Positions 23,989 to 36,190 of a stretch of 64,000 nt of DNA are shown here, piece after piece. The notes below the pieces were generated by a model, which was not told the DNA's origin, made no database searches, and saw only the letters and a list, made by a program, of their open reading frames with translations. Source of the DNA: Paraphysomonas bandaiensis (Eukaryota; Chrysophyceae); contig CBFFRP010000064.1 of NCBI GenBank assembly GCA_965644295.1, forward strand, positions 184,144 through 248,143, read 5' to 3'. Numbering within the stretch: the stretch's first letter is position 1; every line of letters begins with the position of its first letter. The position numbers were made by a program, and so were the translations under genes.

Positions 23989-25265
23989 ATGCCATCTCAT
24001 TCCTCTACTTCAAACAGCACATGGACCTTCCGTGTTCTTGTGGTTATATGCGTACTGCTGCTGGTGCTTGTGTATCAAAATCTTCAGAGAACATCATCAC
24101 ATTCCTCTCCTTCTCTCATTAGATCACCTTCATTCATAGTCCCTACCTCTATTGGATCAAGTGGATTGGGTGCTGCGCCTCCCGCTTTGCCGTCTGTAAG
24201 ACTGTCTGCAGATGAGGAGGCGAAAGTAGCGTCCTCCAGACACATATATGGGGGCAAAGGCGATAAGCTGCATCTCGGTACGTTTATTTTTTGTTTGGTT
24301 AGTTTGTAGTGCTACTCGTTGATATCTGTATATAGAGTGCATGTGATGTACACTAACAGCATACTGCAGGTGGATTTACAGAGCGCGACCCACAAGGGCT
24401 CTCAGACAACGTATTTAATTACATGCTGGGCCCTTTGGGTATTAAAAGTGTTATTGACGTTGGATGTGGTAAGGGAATTAGCACAAAGGAATTTCAAAAT
24501 CGTGGTGCTCGTGTACTCTGTGTAGAAGGGTCGCATGACGCTGTCCAACAATCATTGCTTTCCAAGGAACTTGTGGTAGAGCATGACTTTACTAGGGGAC
24601 CGTGGTGGCCTTCGGAAACATATGATGCCGCGTGGTCTGTTGAGTTCTTAGAGCATGTAGGAAGACCTTACATGCTCAATTACCTACCTGTATTTAAGAA
24701 ATGTGCCCTGATTTTTGTGACCTCGAGTGGATTTGGTGGCTGGCATCACGTAGAGGTTCATGAGCATTATTGGTGGCAGGTGAGTTTACCATCAAAATAT
24801 TGATGCCTGCATAGCACTTGCGTATGAACGTCCTGGTATAATCTCATCGGACAGTATCTATGACACGGCCAGAACTTTAACATTTGTTATTCACTGTAGG
24901 CTCGAATGGAGGCCCAAGGATTCGTGTACTCAGCTGATCTGACAGAAAGAGTTCGTCTTTACGCCAAGGAGGGTAAAACTGATCAATCTGATGCCCAACA
25001 CTTGCAGTTTGGCATGAGAGTTTTCATCAATCCTCGCGTGGCGTCACTTCCTCAGCATCATCATCTACTTGCGGGTTGGGGATGCACGAAAGGAGTCATA
25101 GACAACAGAGATGGTGGGAAGGAATGTGAAGGTGTAGATGCACTTCCATCGGACTACGTATCTCTACTGGACTGTCGTATGGATATGGGAGCAGATAAGA
25201 AGTTGTGGGAGTGCCAACCTAATCCAAAGGCCACCATTCCTGCCCCGTACACGAAAGAAGTATAA
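23989..25265 (+). CDS. Type II membrane-anchored SAM-dependent methyltransferase
   Basis: Exons 23989-24277, 24370-24779 and 24900-25265 join in frame (phases 1 and 0) to 354 residues. A short cytosolic Ser/Thr N-terminus is followed by one signal-anchor span (VLVVICVLLLVLVY), a Ser/Pro-rich stem and a lumenal class I methyltransferase domain. Motif I is SVIDVGCGKGIS, motif II ends with LCVEGS, and DAAWSVEFLEHV is the motif IV/V region. HHVEVHEHYWW follows, then a C-terminal half with DCRMDMG. The architecture is that of Golgi enzymes; a glycan or lipid substrate is inference. It is the third secretory-pathway enzyme-like gene in a row. The long microsatellite lies in its 5' region. Confidence 0.85.
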
Positions 25266-26576
25266 TTTTAGTTCTCTGTATAGGGTGACATATCTTAGGC
25301 TATAATATTTGTGCTCAACTACTTGGGCTGTGACTAAGGGTATGTACCTAGTAATAGTATTTTATATGACAGCTTTAAGGCAGCTAGTATATCATGGAAC
25401 AATCTTCTCTTTTTTATGCACTCAATTCTTGACTGTACACAATAACGTCGCACCAAAGTATATGCCAAAGTCTTTTCTTTGGAATTATTAGCGTTTAATT
25501 ATTGGGTTTCACCACGTAAATCACGTCCTATTCAGAGACACTAAGTAGCACGTGTCTGTTTGAGATGCACACCTAGCTAATAGAACACTTCGATACTAGC
25601 ACATGTTGTAGGTTGTAGGTAATCGTCAGTCGACTAAATATCATGTCAACGAATAGATAATAGCGCTAATACATAGTACACATCGAAGAATACAACAAAC
25701 ACAGAAACACTATTATTTACATTAAAGTATGTAGCGCCACTTTCTATGAGTCAAATTACGGAACAGCTATGCGAGACAAGCAGGTACTTGAAGGAAAGAG
25801 TAAAGAGAGAAAGCAATATTAGTAACAAACACCATTCATACATATGGACCTCAGCGGCACTTCCATAAAAAAACGCCAGCCTTTTTCATAAGGTAGAAGA
25901 AATACCGGTAGCCCGAGCAGGAGCATGTCAAGTATATAACCTGCATATGGAACCAGGGATCCAATTATATGATACATGCAAGGAGACACCTTCGATCTTA
26001 AAACATATGATATTATATTAGATATCCACATACTATAGCAGGGCATGCACTTCTACACTGCAAGGCTTAAAACAACTAGAAATATGATAGTGGTCTTGCA
26101 AGGCTTAAAACAACTTGAAATAAGAAGACCATAATTGCAGATTATAATGATCGTGGTTTTATCTTAAGTTAGTTATCGTGTTGTATGTGTCCTTCATATG
26201 GACAAGACAACTGCCAGCGGTGCTAGTATATACTATCGCTCACATATTAGGAGTTTTGGGAACACTGTGTGTGGTTCAGGACAAAAACTCCAGGATTTTT
26301 TATTGTATTCTGTTTTTTGGTGTATTCTGTATATTACAAACAACAAAAAAACGGGATTTTTAGTCGGATTGCCATATGCCCACTACCAGATTTGGAATTT
26401 GAATATGTGAGACTTCTATATAGTCCACAGTGAGCACAGTATACCGCCGTCTAACCCATACATATCCACATACTATAGCAGGGCATGCACTTCTACACTG
26501 CACTTCGTCATATACCAGTGACAGCTGTGTCCAATTAAGCACCATATCAACACACTCACACTATAGACTCTAACAG
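25266..26576. other. Spacer with short direct duplications, no gene seen
   Basis: A 41-nt sequence (atatccacatactatagcag onward) occurs identically at 26022-26062 and 26462-26502. A 25-nt block (gcaaggcttaaaacaact) is tandemly repeated at about 26060 and 26098. A 75-codon minus-strand frame at 25819-26046 is hydrophobic but has no start context or splice partner and is not called. Confidence 0.5.
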
Positions 26577-27899
26577 ATGTCATCTGATCTCTCAAATGCT
26601 CTTCAAGAGGGTGATATCGACACTATTATATCCCATCTATTGCCTCTTATCTCAACTGCCAGTAACGAGAAGCCACTTCACACACACAGCAACACTCATA
26701 ACGATACACATCAAACTACATCAGATCATATGAAGAAACTGAAAGATCTCTTAGTGAAATGCACGACACGTTTGTCTCACATGATATCAATGGAATCAAA
26801 CAAATCACTTGAAACTACAATGACATCATCAGGATCCAGTCTATTAACAATAGAAGGAGCTCAGTTCATAGAGCCAAGAGGGAGAGTAGATACCACTATA
26901 AGTGACACGGGACTCTTTATGCAAACTAAAACAGAGAATTGTTTTATTAAATGGGAGAATGTCGAGACTTCTATACTTCTACCAAGTCCTAATTGTGCAA
27001 AGAAAGAAGGGGAAGTGCTACTCTTCCTTCACATGCGTACACCTGTCGTATACAAGACCAAACCTCTTAATATCATATGCTGGAATTTAAGTAATGGTGG
27101 GAAAGATTATAGAGCTCAGTTTAGTTTAGTTCACTTTACAGGTACCTTCTTTTTAGCAATCATTTCATTGTCCTCGGTATGTAATATGTATATTTGGTGG
27201 TAGGCAAAGAGTCTGTCGTTGTAGGAGGATTAGTTCAGGCGCTATTAGGTCGCCCTCATGCTAAAGAAAATGCAGCATTGTTTCAATCATCGACAGGAAC
27301 AAGCTTCTTGCGATGTCACAAAGGCGTGAAGGAGGGAGTTCTCTTTCCTCTTGAAGTTGGCATCCTTTTTTTCAAACCACCGCTCTTCCTTCCCAGAGAT
27401 AATGTTGCCTCCATAACGGCGGGCAGGGGAGGGTCCGCCATGACACGGTATATTGATCTCACGGTGTGTCTCTTGCGAATAAACCGTATAATTTACTGAA
27501 CAATTGAATTAGGTGGAGACGGAGGACGGGAAGACTTACGAGTATAGTAATATCGAGCGTGATGATCTTCCTGCCATAGAAGCTTACGTTCGAATGTATG
27601 TCCAGCGGCGACTACGCGAAGAGAAAAGGCGATCAGCGGGTGTTGATGGTACAGATGAAATAAATGAGTCGGATAGTGAGGATGATGACGAGGATTTCGA
27701 TCCGGATGCCCCCGAGAGTGCAGACGAAGGGTCTGACAACGATAGCAGCAGTGACAGTGAGAGTGGCTCAGTTAATTCGGAAGCAGAATCCGAAGATGAA
27801 ACACGAGATAATCAAGGTAAGGGCACCGCTAAAAGCAAAAAGAGACAACGGAATTCGAAAGTATCCGTCAACCGTAGCTTGCAGAAACGGAGCAAATAA
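26577..27899 (+). CDS. Rtt106-type histone chaperone (tandem PH domain, acidic tail)
   Basis: Exons 26577-27141, 27204-27463 and 27513-27899 join in frame (phases 1 and 0) to 403 residues. The middle and C-terminal parts carry the Rtt106-like second PH domain: HKGVKEGVLFPLE, GILFFKPPLFLP, SITAGRGG, TRYIDLTVETEDGKTYEYSN and IERDDLPAIEAYV. A long Asp/Glu/Ser tail is followed by a basic KSKKRQRNS patch and QKRSK end, as expected of a nuclear histone chaperone with an acidic histone-binding tail and a nuclear signal. The first 130 residues are Ser/Thr/His-rich. The related domain in Pob3/SSRP1 is an alternative, but the SSRP1 dimerisation and HMG parts are absent. It probably binds H3-H4 during nucleosome assembly. 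Confidence 0.85.
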
Positions 27900-29081
27900 C
27901 CTTGTGTATTTCATTGGGGCACTGTCTAATGCACTGGCGGCCGAATTGCTAGAAGTATTATAACAGTTGATTGATTATTACCGTATCCTGTTGTGAGTAC
28001 GCATTTTGTGCTGAGTAGTAGTGGTGTTATAGTTGTAGGGTTTTCTCCGGTAATTAAGTATCTATTTACCTCTTTTTGGTGAATATGATGTGTTTTTCTT
28101 TTCCTATGTACATTTATTCTACAAGCGGTAATTATATAATTTAGAGCTCACTCATCTCTTCGAAAAAGTTAAACGTAGATCAAGATAAAAATAACTCTTC
28201 ATTTACTACTCTATGATCTCATTTTATATTTTTATATATTCCTCATCCGTTCTCTTCAACATTTCACATAGCTTATATGATACTTGTATGCAGTATACAG
28301 TACATTAAAGCAATCAACTACTAACAACTGACAACTGACAACCAAAGTGATACTAGGTAATTTTGACCCAGTTCATCAGGGCCATACAACTTTCCCAAAA
28401 TCTTGATCTATTAATATACTATTTACAATTCCTTGAGAAAGGGCTTAAGGAAGTGTATGATCACAATAGACATCTTATCAATGTGTAAGGGAAGATATAT
28501 TCAGCATTTCGCTGTAGTTGATGCAAAGTATATCTATTTTAATGAAGTTGACATAGCATAGTATGCTCAAAATTCAACATACAATGATCAGAACAATTGT
28601 ATTAGCGGTCACTGAATAATTCGTAAGTCGGCAATACATACCAATTAGCACGATTATAATACTCGACATTCTCTAGCTCCATGAATATCATCAATCATTA
28701 TCTTCACCATTACTTTTGTTTCTGTTTGAAACAGTTTATATATCAGTAGCAAGCTCAACATATCATTGTCACAATATGCTCTGAATCTTGGTTGATTGGT
28801 CCAAAAACAGTAATAATTGCGCCATATCAGACATATAATATATGTATAGGCATAAGCATATACAATTAGGGGGTAATAGGAGACTATAACCAGACAGTTG
28901 GTTATTACACCGAAAACACAGTGCCCAAAATATCATTCATAAAAATACTACTTATACGAACTGAAGGCTACGCACTGTGGTACTAACAACTATAACAGAA
29001 CATGATGATATATAGAAGAATAAAAACTGCACAGTATATTTGTCTAACAGCAATTCATTATTGCAAACTATAGAGCTTCTA
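27900..29081. other. Convergent 3'-3' spacer, AT-rich, no gene seen
   Basis: About 1.2 kb without a supported gene lie between the chaperone and the DEAD-box gene, both ending here. Only short tandem words (caactgacaactgacaacc at about 28325) stand out. Confidence 0.5.
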
Positions 29082-30820
29082 CTAGTCGGCCGTCGCATTG
29101 TCATGACTTTGCCCGCTATCAATGGGTCTATTTCGTTCTCTATCACATTCGTTACCCTTAGATCTGAGCTTTAAACTATGTATCATCCGGCTAACTTTCA
29201 CGCCACTAGAGATAGGATCGAAGTCGTCCTCACTATTCTGCTCAATATCCGACTTTTCACTCTCACTATTTAGATTTTCACTACTTTTTCTGTTGTATTT
29301 ACGAGACCGGCGACTATAGAAGCGCTCCATTGGAATAGGTACGCAAAAGATACGCAGCCTAACAGGAACCTCCTGACCAGAGCGTTCCAGAATACCCACC
29401 AACTCGCGCGCACAGTTCGCATCCTTTGGCGTGAAAAAGGTGTGGGCGACACTTGTGCCAGAGCTACGGGAGGCGCGGTCGATCCAGTGTACATACTTCT
29501 CCAAGCCGGGTAATTCCCCATGAGGGATATCGTAAACTATCACTACTTCAATATCCTGCACATCACCAGATTATACAGAGAAGATCTAATTGTAGTTAGT
29601 ACCTTGACAGTCATTCCGCCTGCCGCTACATCCGTGCCTGCTAGAATCCTTATCTGCGACTTACGGAACATATCTATTATATCGGAACGATCACTCTGCA
29701 TCATATTCCCATGCAGAGCTCCTGCAGGACAGCCCAAATCTCTCAAAATTCTGGAAATTACATTGCATTTGGATCTACGATTCGTGAAAATAAGGGTTTT
29801 AGGGACTTGCGACCAGATGGGCTTCCCATGTATATCCTTGGGGCACATCTCCACAAGCAGTTCTTTCATCTTTGAAGTTTTATCGTCGTTATCGAGTACA
29901 TGTACATGCTGTGTAATAGCACTGTTGGCACTTAATGACCCTAGTTCCCCCACGCTAACCGTCACAGGATTGGAAAGATAGTCTGATGCGAAATGTTGCA
30001 CACTCTCAGGCCAAGTAGCTGTGAAAAAGAGATTCTGTCTCGATTTACTACACGTATCGAGGACAGCACGGAGCTGAGGCTCCAATCTCTTATCCATCAT
30101 TCGGTCAGCCTCGTCAACGACGACATAGTCGACGAGATTCAGATTCAAGACACCTGATTCTATGAGGTTTATACACCTTCCAGGAGTCGCAATGATCATG
30201 TCACCGCCTCGATTTAGGGCGCGCTTTTGCTGACCTGGAGACGTACCTCCATACAATGATAGCACTGTGATACCCGACACAGCAGCAAACTTATTTGCAT
30301 CCACTTCAATCTGCAGGGCAATCTCTCTCGTGGGTGCTAGAACAAGAACAGTTGGAAGTCTAGTTGGCTTACGAGGATCCATAAGCTGTGGAGGAGTCTT
30401 AGATATCTTATCCAATGCAGGAAGAAGAAATGCAAATGTTTTCCCACTTCCTGTACGTGAAATAGATATCATATCACGTCCTAAAAGGGCAATAGGCCAT
30501 GACTGTGCTTGTATAGGAGTCGGTGCTGAGTATCCCAACTTACGAAACATGTCCACAATAGATGAATGAAACGGTAGATCATCCATAGAAGTGTATGGCA
30601 TACATATTCCATGCTGCTGCTCGTGATTCTCTACTCCATGTAGATGTATAGCATGTATTCTTCTGTATGTAAGTCCATCAGATTCCTCTGTATAGCTATT
30701 CATACATAAGCCACTGCTGCTGCTACTGCTACTGCTACTGCTGTGTGTTATGCATAGACGAAGATAGAGGGAGGGGGGTGGAAGGATATGGGCTCGTCTG
30801 ATGAGATTAACAGATCGCAT
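29082..30820 (-). CDS. DEAD-box RNA helicase-like protein with altered motifs V and VI
   Basis: Exons 30820-29603 and 29555-29082 join in phase 0 to 563 residues. The N-terminal core is standard: Q motif GYSAPTPIQ, motif I RTGSGKT, PTREIA, GG, TPGR, motif II DEAD and motif III TAT. The order and FFTATWP place it near the DDX5/DBP2 group. The second RecA-like domain keeps LIFTN and ALHGNM. Motif V reads AAGGMTVK instead of AARGLD.K, and motif VI at residues 429-436 reads HWIDRASR instead of HRIGRTGR, losing one arginine and the glycine. The C-terminus is charged (NSESEKSDIEQNSEDD). A poly-serine run lies near the N-terminus. Flanking coding sequence is clean, so the changes are not obvious errors. 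It may have weak or no ATPase activity. Confidence 0.9.
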
Positions 30821-31204
30821 GAGCTGTGTGCTTAATGCTATGTGGGGGGCATGGAACTTCTATATATGTATGTGTGTGTAGAGTGGAACATACATGGAGG
30901 AATGTACGTCTATGATGTATGTATGTATGTACAGTAGGATGTACAGGTGTGTGTATAGGTACTACTGCATGGTGTATAATTGACAGAGTTTTAGAGTAGG
31001 TGTTTGAAAAAGTCTGTTTTTTTGCAACTATCCACCCGAAAAATGCCATTTTTTAACGTATTTTGTTCTTGTTTCTATAAACTGCAAGTGGTCTTATCAT
31101 GTGCATGTGTTCATACATACATACATGCATACATGCATACATACACAGCAGAGTTGTCATAGAGGTGGATAATAACTAAACGAGTCACGTGATCCATATC
31201 CATC
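30821..31204. promoter_or_regulatory. Divergent spacer with TGTA/TACA microsatellites
   Basis: This 384-nt 5'-5' spacer lies between the DEAD-box gene and the oxygenase. It holds gatgtatgtatgtatgtaca at about 30914 and catacatacatacatgcatac at about 31112, i.e. the motif on both flanks. No other signal was identified. Confidence 0.5.
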
Positions 31205-32269
31205 ATGCCTATCTCCCCCCTTCTTCTTTCTAATCTTCATCAACACAATATTGGATCCCTTCTTCAAACACATGGTTACCTGCTGCTCCTCCTGGACGAT
31301 CTACCTGATAATCATATGAGAGACATGCATACATGGCACACGACACTCTCACAGGCATTCAAACTCCCACAAACCACTAAAGACAATCTCTGTCCATTCA
31401 TGTCATACAATGGATGTACAATGGGATATAGAAAAGATGGTCTCAGAGAGTTCATTGAGACAAGAGTGGATGCTGAGGGATCCCTACAGCCTGCAGTGCC
31501 TGTGCCCGGATACACACAGAGAGTGTTGTCGCTCTGGGAGATATTACGATCAATCGGTACGAGAGTTATGACTTGTATGGCTTCTACTATGGGCATTGAT
31601 GCAGAGTACTTCCTTGATCTCATTGACAGATCTGAGATGGACAGCGGGGAGTTGTCGTCGTCTGTAATGCGTATCTGTAGTTATCCCCATCAGCATGATG
31701 CAGAAGGCGAGGACTGTAGTACAAAGATAGCCTTTGGATCTCATACAGATGTCTCATTATTGACTGTTGCTCCTTGCTCTTCTGTGGCGGGCCTGGAAGT
31801 ACGAGACCTCTCGGATGGATCCTGGGTGAGCGTAGAAGAGGGACAGAAAAACAGTGAGGGATATCCTATGGTGGTGGTTTTCGTGGGGGATATAATGCAA
31901 TTGCTGACCCGAAGTTTCTACAGAGCAACAGTTCATCGGGTGGTCACGCACTCCATATCCCTTGATAATGTGCGAGATGTACCTGTTCGGGTGAGCTGTC
32001 CATTCATAATTCGTGGTCGCCATCGTACTCTGATCCCCCCTTTGCGGATTTACTCTCGGTGGGCGCCTACCTCATGCCCTCAACAGCAGAGTAGCGACGG
32101 TATTATCGAGTTGCCGGACCTTGAGGGAACAAGCATGAAAGTCGTTCACAAACTATTGGATCTCAAGCGACAGAAGTGCGCACGTGAACACGAGGACGAG
32201 GATGGAGACTGGGTACTGTGTGCCTTTAATCAGGAATCGTCGAGTGAAACTCCTGAACACGACCCCTAG
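31205..32269 (+). CDS. 2-oxoglutarate/Fe(II)-dependent dioxygenase, isopenicillin-N-synthase type
   Basis: Single exon, 354 residues. The iron-binding triad is present: His and Asp in GSHTDVSLLTV (about residues 180-182) and the distal His in ATVHRVV (about 244), with the 2-oxoglutarate-binding Arg in VRVSCPFI (about 262). The N-terminal half matches the DIOX_N-like fold (HGYLLLLLDDLPD, then SLWEILRSIGTRVM). These enzymes oxidise small molecules with O2 and 2-oxoglutarate. The substrate cannot be told from sequence. No signal peptide is seen, so it is probably cytosolic. The C-terminal 60 residues are acidic and low-complexity. It is divergent from the DEAD-box gene. Confidence 0.9.
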   Translation: MPISPLLLSNLHQHNIGSLLQTHGYLLLLLDDLPDNHMRDMHTWHTTLSQAFKLPQTTKDNLCPFMSYNGCTMGYRKDGLREFIETRVDAEGSLQPAVPVPGYTQRVLSLWEILRSIGTRVMTCMASTMGIDAEYFLDLIDRSEMDSGELSSSVMRICSYPHQHDAEGEDCSTKIAFGSHTDVSLLTVAPCSSVAGLEVRDLSDGSWVSVEEGQKNSEGYPMVVVFVGDIMQLLTRSFYRATVHRVVTHSISLDNVRDVPVRVSCPFIIRGRHRTLIPPLRIYSRWAPTSCPQQQSSDGIIELPDLEGTSMKVVHKLLDLKRQKCAREHEDEDGDWVLCAFNQESSSETPEHDP

Positions 32270-33475
32270 TTGCAGAAATGTGGACTCATGTGCGAAGCGC
32301 TACATTCTTATATGACTAGTGTGAATATCACAGAGTGTTTCGACTCTGGTACGTGGCAGCTAAGAACACAGTCACAGTTATGTACGGAACCACAAGAGCC
32401 TATGAACCACAAGAGTTTTTTTGTGTTTTTTTGTAATATATACTGTATATTTGATATTGGTAAATATATGTAGCTAATATCATAAGATATCCGTAAGTCT
32501 AAGTATATATGTCGTGGTTACTTGTGGTACACAACTAGAGTACTAGTATATGTGTATATGTAATAAATAATAAATAATGCATGTAGCTAAAGTCACAAGA
32601 TAGTCTTAAGTTTCTTAAGCACGTATACGTGTTTTATTAGTGAGAGTAGATTAATGATTAATATATGCCATATCCGTGAAGTAATAAAAAAAACAATGCT
32701 AACTAAAAGAAACTGGTAGGGAATTAAAAATAAAAGACCTGTTAAATAATTTTCGATCCTTATTGCAAGAATTCATTGTTGGATAGCTAAGTAATTGTAG
32801 AGATACAAAAGGTATATGAAAGTTTTATTATTAACAATAGGTGTCGAGAAGCAGCACCAGATAAGTAGCCAGATGAAAACTAGTCAAGTTAGATAGACTT
32901 CTATTTGTAACTAACTTGTACAAATTCTCATATCCCATTATGTAACTCTACGAAAGCTGTTTATGCGTTTATGCGCCACCGCAAGCACCAAGGTGCAACC
33001 ACTTCCGTTCTTGTATGTGAAAGAGAAGCTCTCTATGGACGTGAGTCCTTGAAGTGCAGATGGGGTTGGTCAGGGGTCAGGGGGGCGTCCCTTGGGCCTT
33101 GGGGTAGGACTGAGCAGGACTTTGTGGAGGCGGCACCATGGCATTTCCACTGGTGCGTGGATAGTAGTAGAGGTAGACGTCTGTGGGGTAGTAGCGCAGG
33201 CTAAGAAAGAAAAATCTTCGTCAATATTTTCAGTAGTCCGAAGGAACAATACTAGCATGACCTGTATCGTGTAGTTATACATGACTGTCAGTAGCTTAAT
33301 AAACGAGTGGCAACAGCGAACACTTAGGCATCTATATCTTCTACATGACATGTCCAGCTTATGCTACACTACACAATGACTGAGCTACTCACTCGTTACT
33401 TAAAACACTTATGATCCAGGCAACTATGCTCTACAACAAAAACATGTAGTACTAATAGGAAAAAGTAATTTCACT
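32270..33475. other. Convergent 3'-3' spacer with a repeat copy, no gene seen
   Basis: This spacer lies between the oxygenase and the ankyrin-DHHC gene, both ending here. It includes dispersed repeat A copy 2 and a GC-richer tract at about 33050-33200 that opens in several frames but shows no protein motif. Confidence 0.5.
32818..33003. repeat. Dispersed repeat A, copy 2
   Basis: Matches 3689-3868 in order and orientation. The shared blocks include gaaagt.ttattatta.caat and accgcaagcaccaaggtg. Divergence is about 25 percent by eye, suggesting old insertions. Confidence 0.6.
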
Positions 33476-35725
33476 CTAAATGCGGTGAACGGTTCTATCT
33501 AATCCTCGATCCATTGCCATTGACTCTGCAGGAGGGCCACCAATACTATGTGGCATCTCCAAATCGAAGGAACCCTGCCTAAACCTGTTTCCATATAAAC
33601 TGCGAGTGTCGGAACCATGACCGCGGCTTGACGAACTACCCAAAAGTGACTGTGATTCCTCGTCGCAGTCACATTCACGACGGCCGTGTCTACGTTGCTC
33701 CCTGAGGCGACTTTGCTGCTCCCGCCATTTGCGCTCATCATCCAGTGCCCCATCCCGTCGCGTGAGGGCATAGGACCCAGTCAAAAAAAAGACCTTCACA
33801 TTCTGCATTAGTCGTCTCCACTCTAACATCTCTTGTACATTTCGACCTCTATCAACCTGTACGCAAGTTACTCAGGCAGTATTCGATAGGTGTTAAACGT
33901 ACCTCAAACGATGTCGTTTCCAAAGCCACCATTGCAACTTGTCCCCACAACTGTAGTGACATCCATATGACCACTCCACCAGCAATACCAGTCACCAGCG
34001 CGAATGACGGATAGTGCACAAGAAAACACTTCTGCACAGTAAATGCCCAGCTGAACTGTACGACACAGGTGTTACATATAACTACATGCACAACGGATGA
34101 CTTACCCAACCGTGGTTCTTGCTGTCTGGACAATACACACTTGCTGCAGTCCAGCTCGAAAATACGAATGCCACAGCAGCGCCCATCCAACAAGAAGCTA
34201 TGAAACAGCAGAACAGACGTCGATTCCCTTCACCCACGCAGTTATCAATGAAGGAGCAGTGGTGGTCCAGCATAGAACTCATACAAGCGTCACATGTCTA
34301 AGTGTATCAGAGAATCATGAATATTACACAATATTTTAAGTGATAAGACAGGTATACCGAGCAGTGTACAGCAGCCCTGGACTTATCCACAAGACAAGTG
34401 GGGCATATACTGATGGGAGGGTCTCGTACTATAGCAGAACGCACTTCTTCCGCTTCCACGGGCCCTTCAGTAGGAGAGGACGCAATTATACGCCTACAAA
34501 TGTCATCGCTGCATACAAAAGCACATTCATCAACAGAAGGGATGACTGATCTGTACAACATCACCTGTCACAACTGGGCTCGACACGCCGGCAACGAGTA
34601 GTCGTAACCTTATACTTCGTATAGACTATAAGCCCCACTAGTAGGTAGAATCCGCCAGATATACTAGGCGAAACGTGGGCCTGTACATAAAGGTTGTAGT
34701 AAACAGCGATACTAGCAATTAGCGACCAGGCAAGGCCCTGATTAATTTTAGACACTCTAGATGATATTGTTGTTTGCATCGCCTTGTCGAAAACTGTGGA
34801 CTGGAGCACCAAGTAGACTGGGATCGCCCACCACCCAATGAGCTCAAGTAGAACTAAGAGAATCGCAAACGAAAACGCAGAAGCAAAAGCAGGAAGCCAG
34901 GACGGGAAGTGGCGGTACAGATAGAAGTCGAATACAAACCGTAGAAGAGTCGGGTTTCTGCTCTCCATTATCACTTGCCATGGAGTTTGCCCTTGTAGGT
35001 TTTGCGTTAGCCGGGCAGTGTCAGCTCCAGGAGCCCGATAAAGAAGAAGAGCAAATGGCAGCAAGTCGGAGAATTTTTTGGAGGCAAGTAAGTGCAGGAC
35101 TGTGTCTCCAGTCTTTACATTCTGTGCTCCGACATCTGCGCCTTGTCGTAGTAAAAGTCTAACGATATCTATAGGAGGAGCAGATGTTCTAATCAATGAC
35201 ATTAGCGGTGTATCGCCTTCATCATTCACAGTGTTCGCATCTGCACCCCAAGAAAGCAGTAAATGCAGCATCTCCAAATGGCCTAATAGACAGTGCAATT
35301 ACACCACAAGACACATGTGACAGTTGACTCGTACCAAGTTGACAGCACAAATGCACAACATCCAAACCCTGATTCGATCTGATCGAAGAATTTGCACCAT
35401 TATCAATGAGAAGCTTTGCAATCCTATAAAAGTTTTTCCTAATAGCCCAATGCAGAGGTGTCTCCATTAGCACCCCACCTGAGATACATCATCATCAGCA
35501 GATCGACCTCTATCCGTCTATATGCATACCTTGACAGTTAATATCAGCCCCATGTTCAACTAACAGCACTGCTATAGCCACACGATTGTTAATAGCCGCC
35601 CAATGAAGCAGAGAGCATCCATCTGCGTCTGTTGTATTGGCATGAACAGAGCGGGACTTCAGTGCGTCTCTTATCATACGCATATCACCAAACTGTACAC
35701 CGCTAACAACATCACTGTGATCCAT
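33476..35725 (-). CDS. Ankyrin-repeat DHHC palmitoyltransferase (HIP14-like)
   Basis: Seven exons (35725-35530, 35478-35335, 35282-34609, 34564-34358, 34297-34106, 34055-33903, 33856-33476) join in frame to 648 residues. Residues 1-215 hold about five ankyrin repeats (for example GCSLLHWAAINNRVAIAVLL). Hydrophobic spans follow at about 235-300. The Cys-rich domain runs CPTC...CSTCDACMSSMLDHHC, with DHHC at 418-421 and NCVG after it. Two further spans follow, then a basic tail. C421 forms the acyl-enzyme that transfers palmitate to protein cysteines at endomembranes. The usual Pro-Trp after DHHC is Ser-Phe here. The intron 34608-34565 is only 44 nt, and an intron splits the Cys-rich domain. 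The order ankyrin-TM-DHHC is that of ZDHHC17/ZDHHC13 and yeast Akr1. Confidence 0.93.
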
Positions 35726-36190
35726 ACTGAGAGATAGATCAAGTGTGTAGAGATATAAGGGGGGTGGGAGGAGATGATGACTGGGCTATATGATACTTAC
35801 ACATACATACATACACATACACATACATACATACACGCCGTGTGCTAATGGAACACTCATACACACACACATACAGGCATATATATATATACATACATAC
35901 ATAGACACATATATGAGGAATACGCGGTATACAGGAGCAGTATTCTCCTCTTCCACCTTCCACCTACAGCAGTACCTACATACGAGTCACAACGACGTAC
36001 ACTGTCTAGTAGGTAGGTACGAGTATTCAGGTACGAGCAGTTAGGTACGAGTAGTTGTATGGGTGGTATAGTACTGTATGTATACGTCCAGTGTATGTAT
36101 ATGGTAACTAGCACTTGCTTTAAGAGCACACTAAATCCATATAAAACTAATGCTCTGAAGGCGTCTATATCTCCCTGATAGTCTCTTTGC
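35726..36190. promoter_or_regulatory. Divergent spacer with TACA microsatellites
   Basis: The 5'-5' spacer between ankyrin-DHHC and the kinase has acatacatacatacacatac runs at about 35801-35835 and 35890-35905, and a short ggtacgag repeat at about 36015-36050. All open frames run through these. Confidence 0.45.

Noticed and set aside
25819-26046. 75-codon hydrophobic minus frame
   Set aside because: No family match, no splice partner and overlap with locally duplicated sequence; probably chance in AT-rich DNA.
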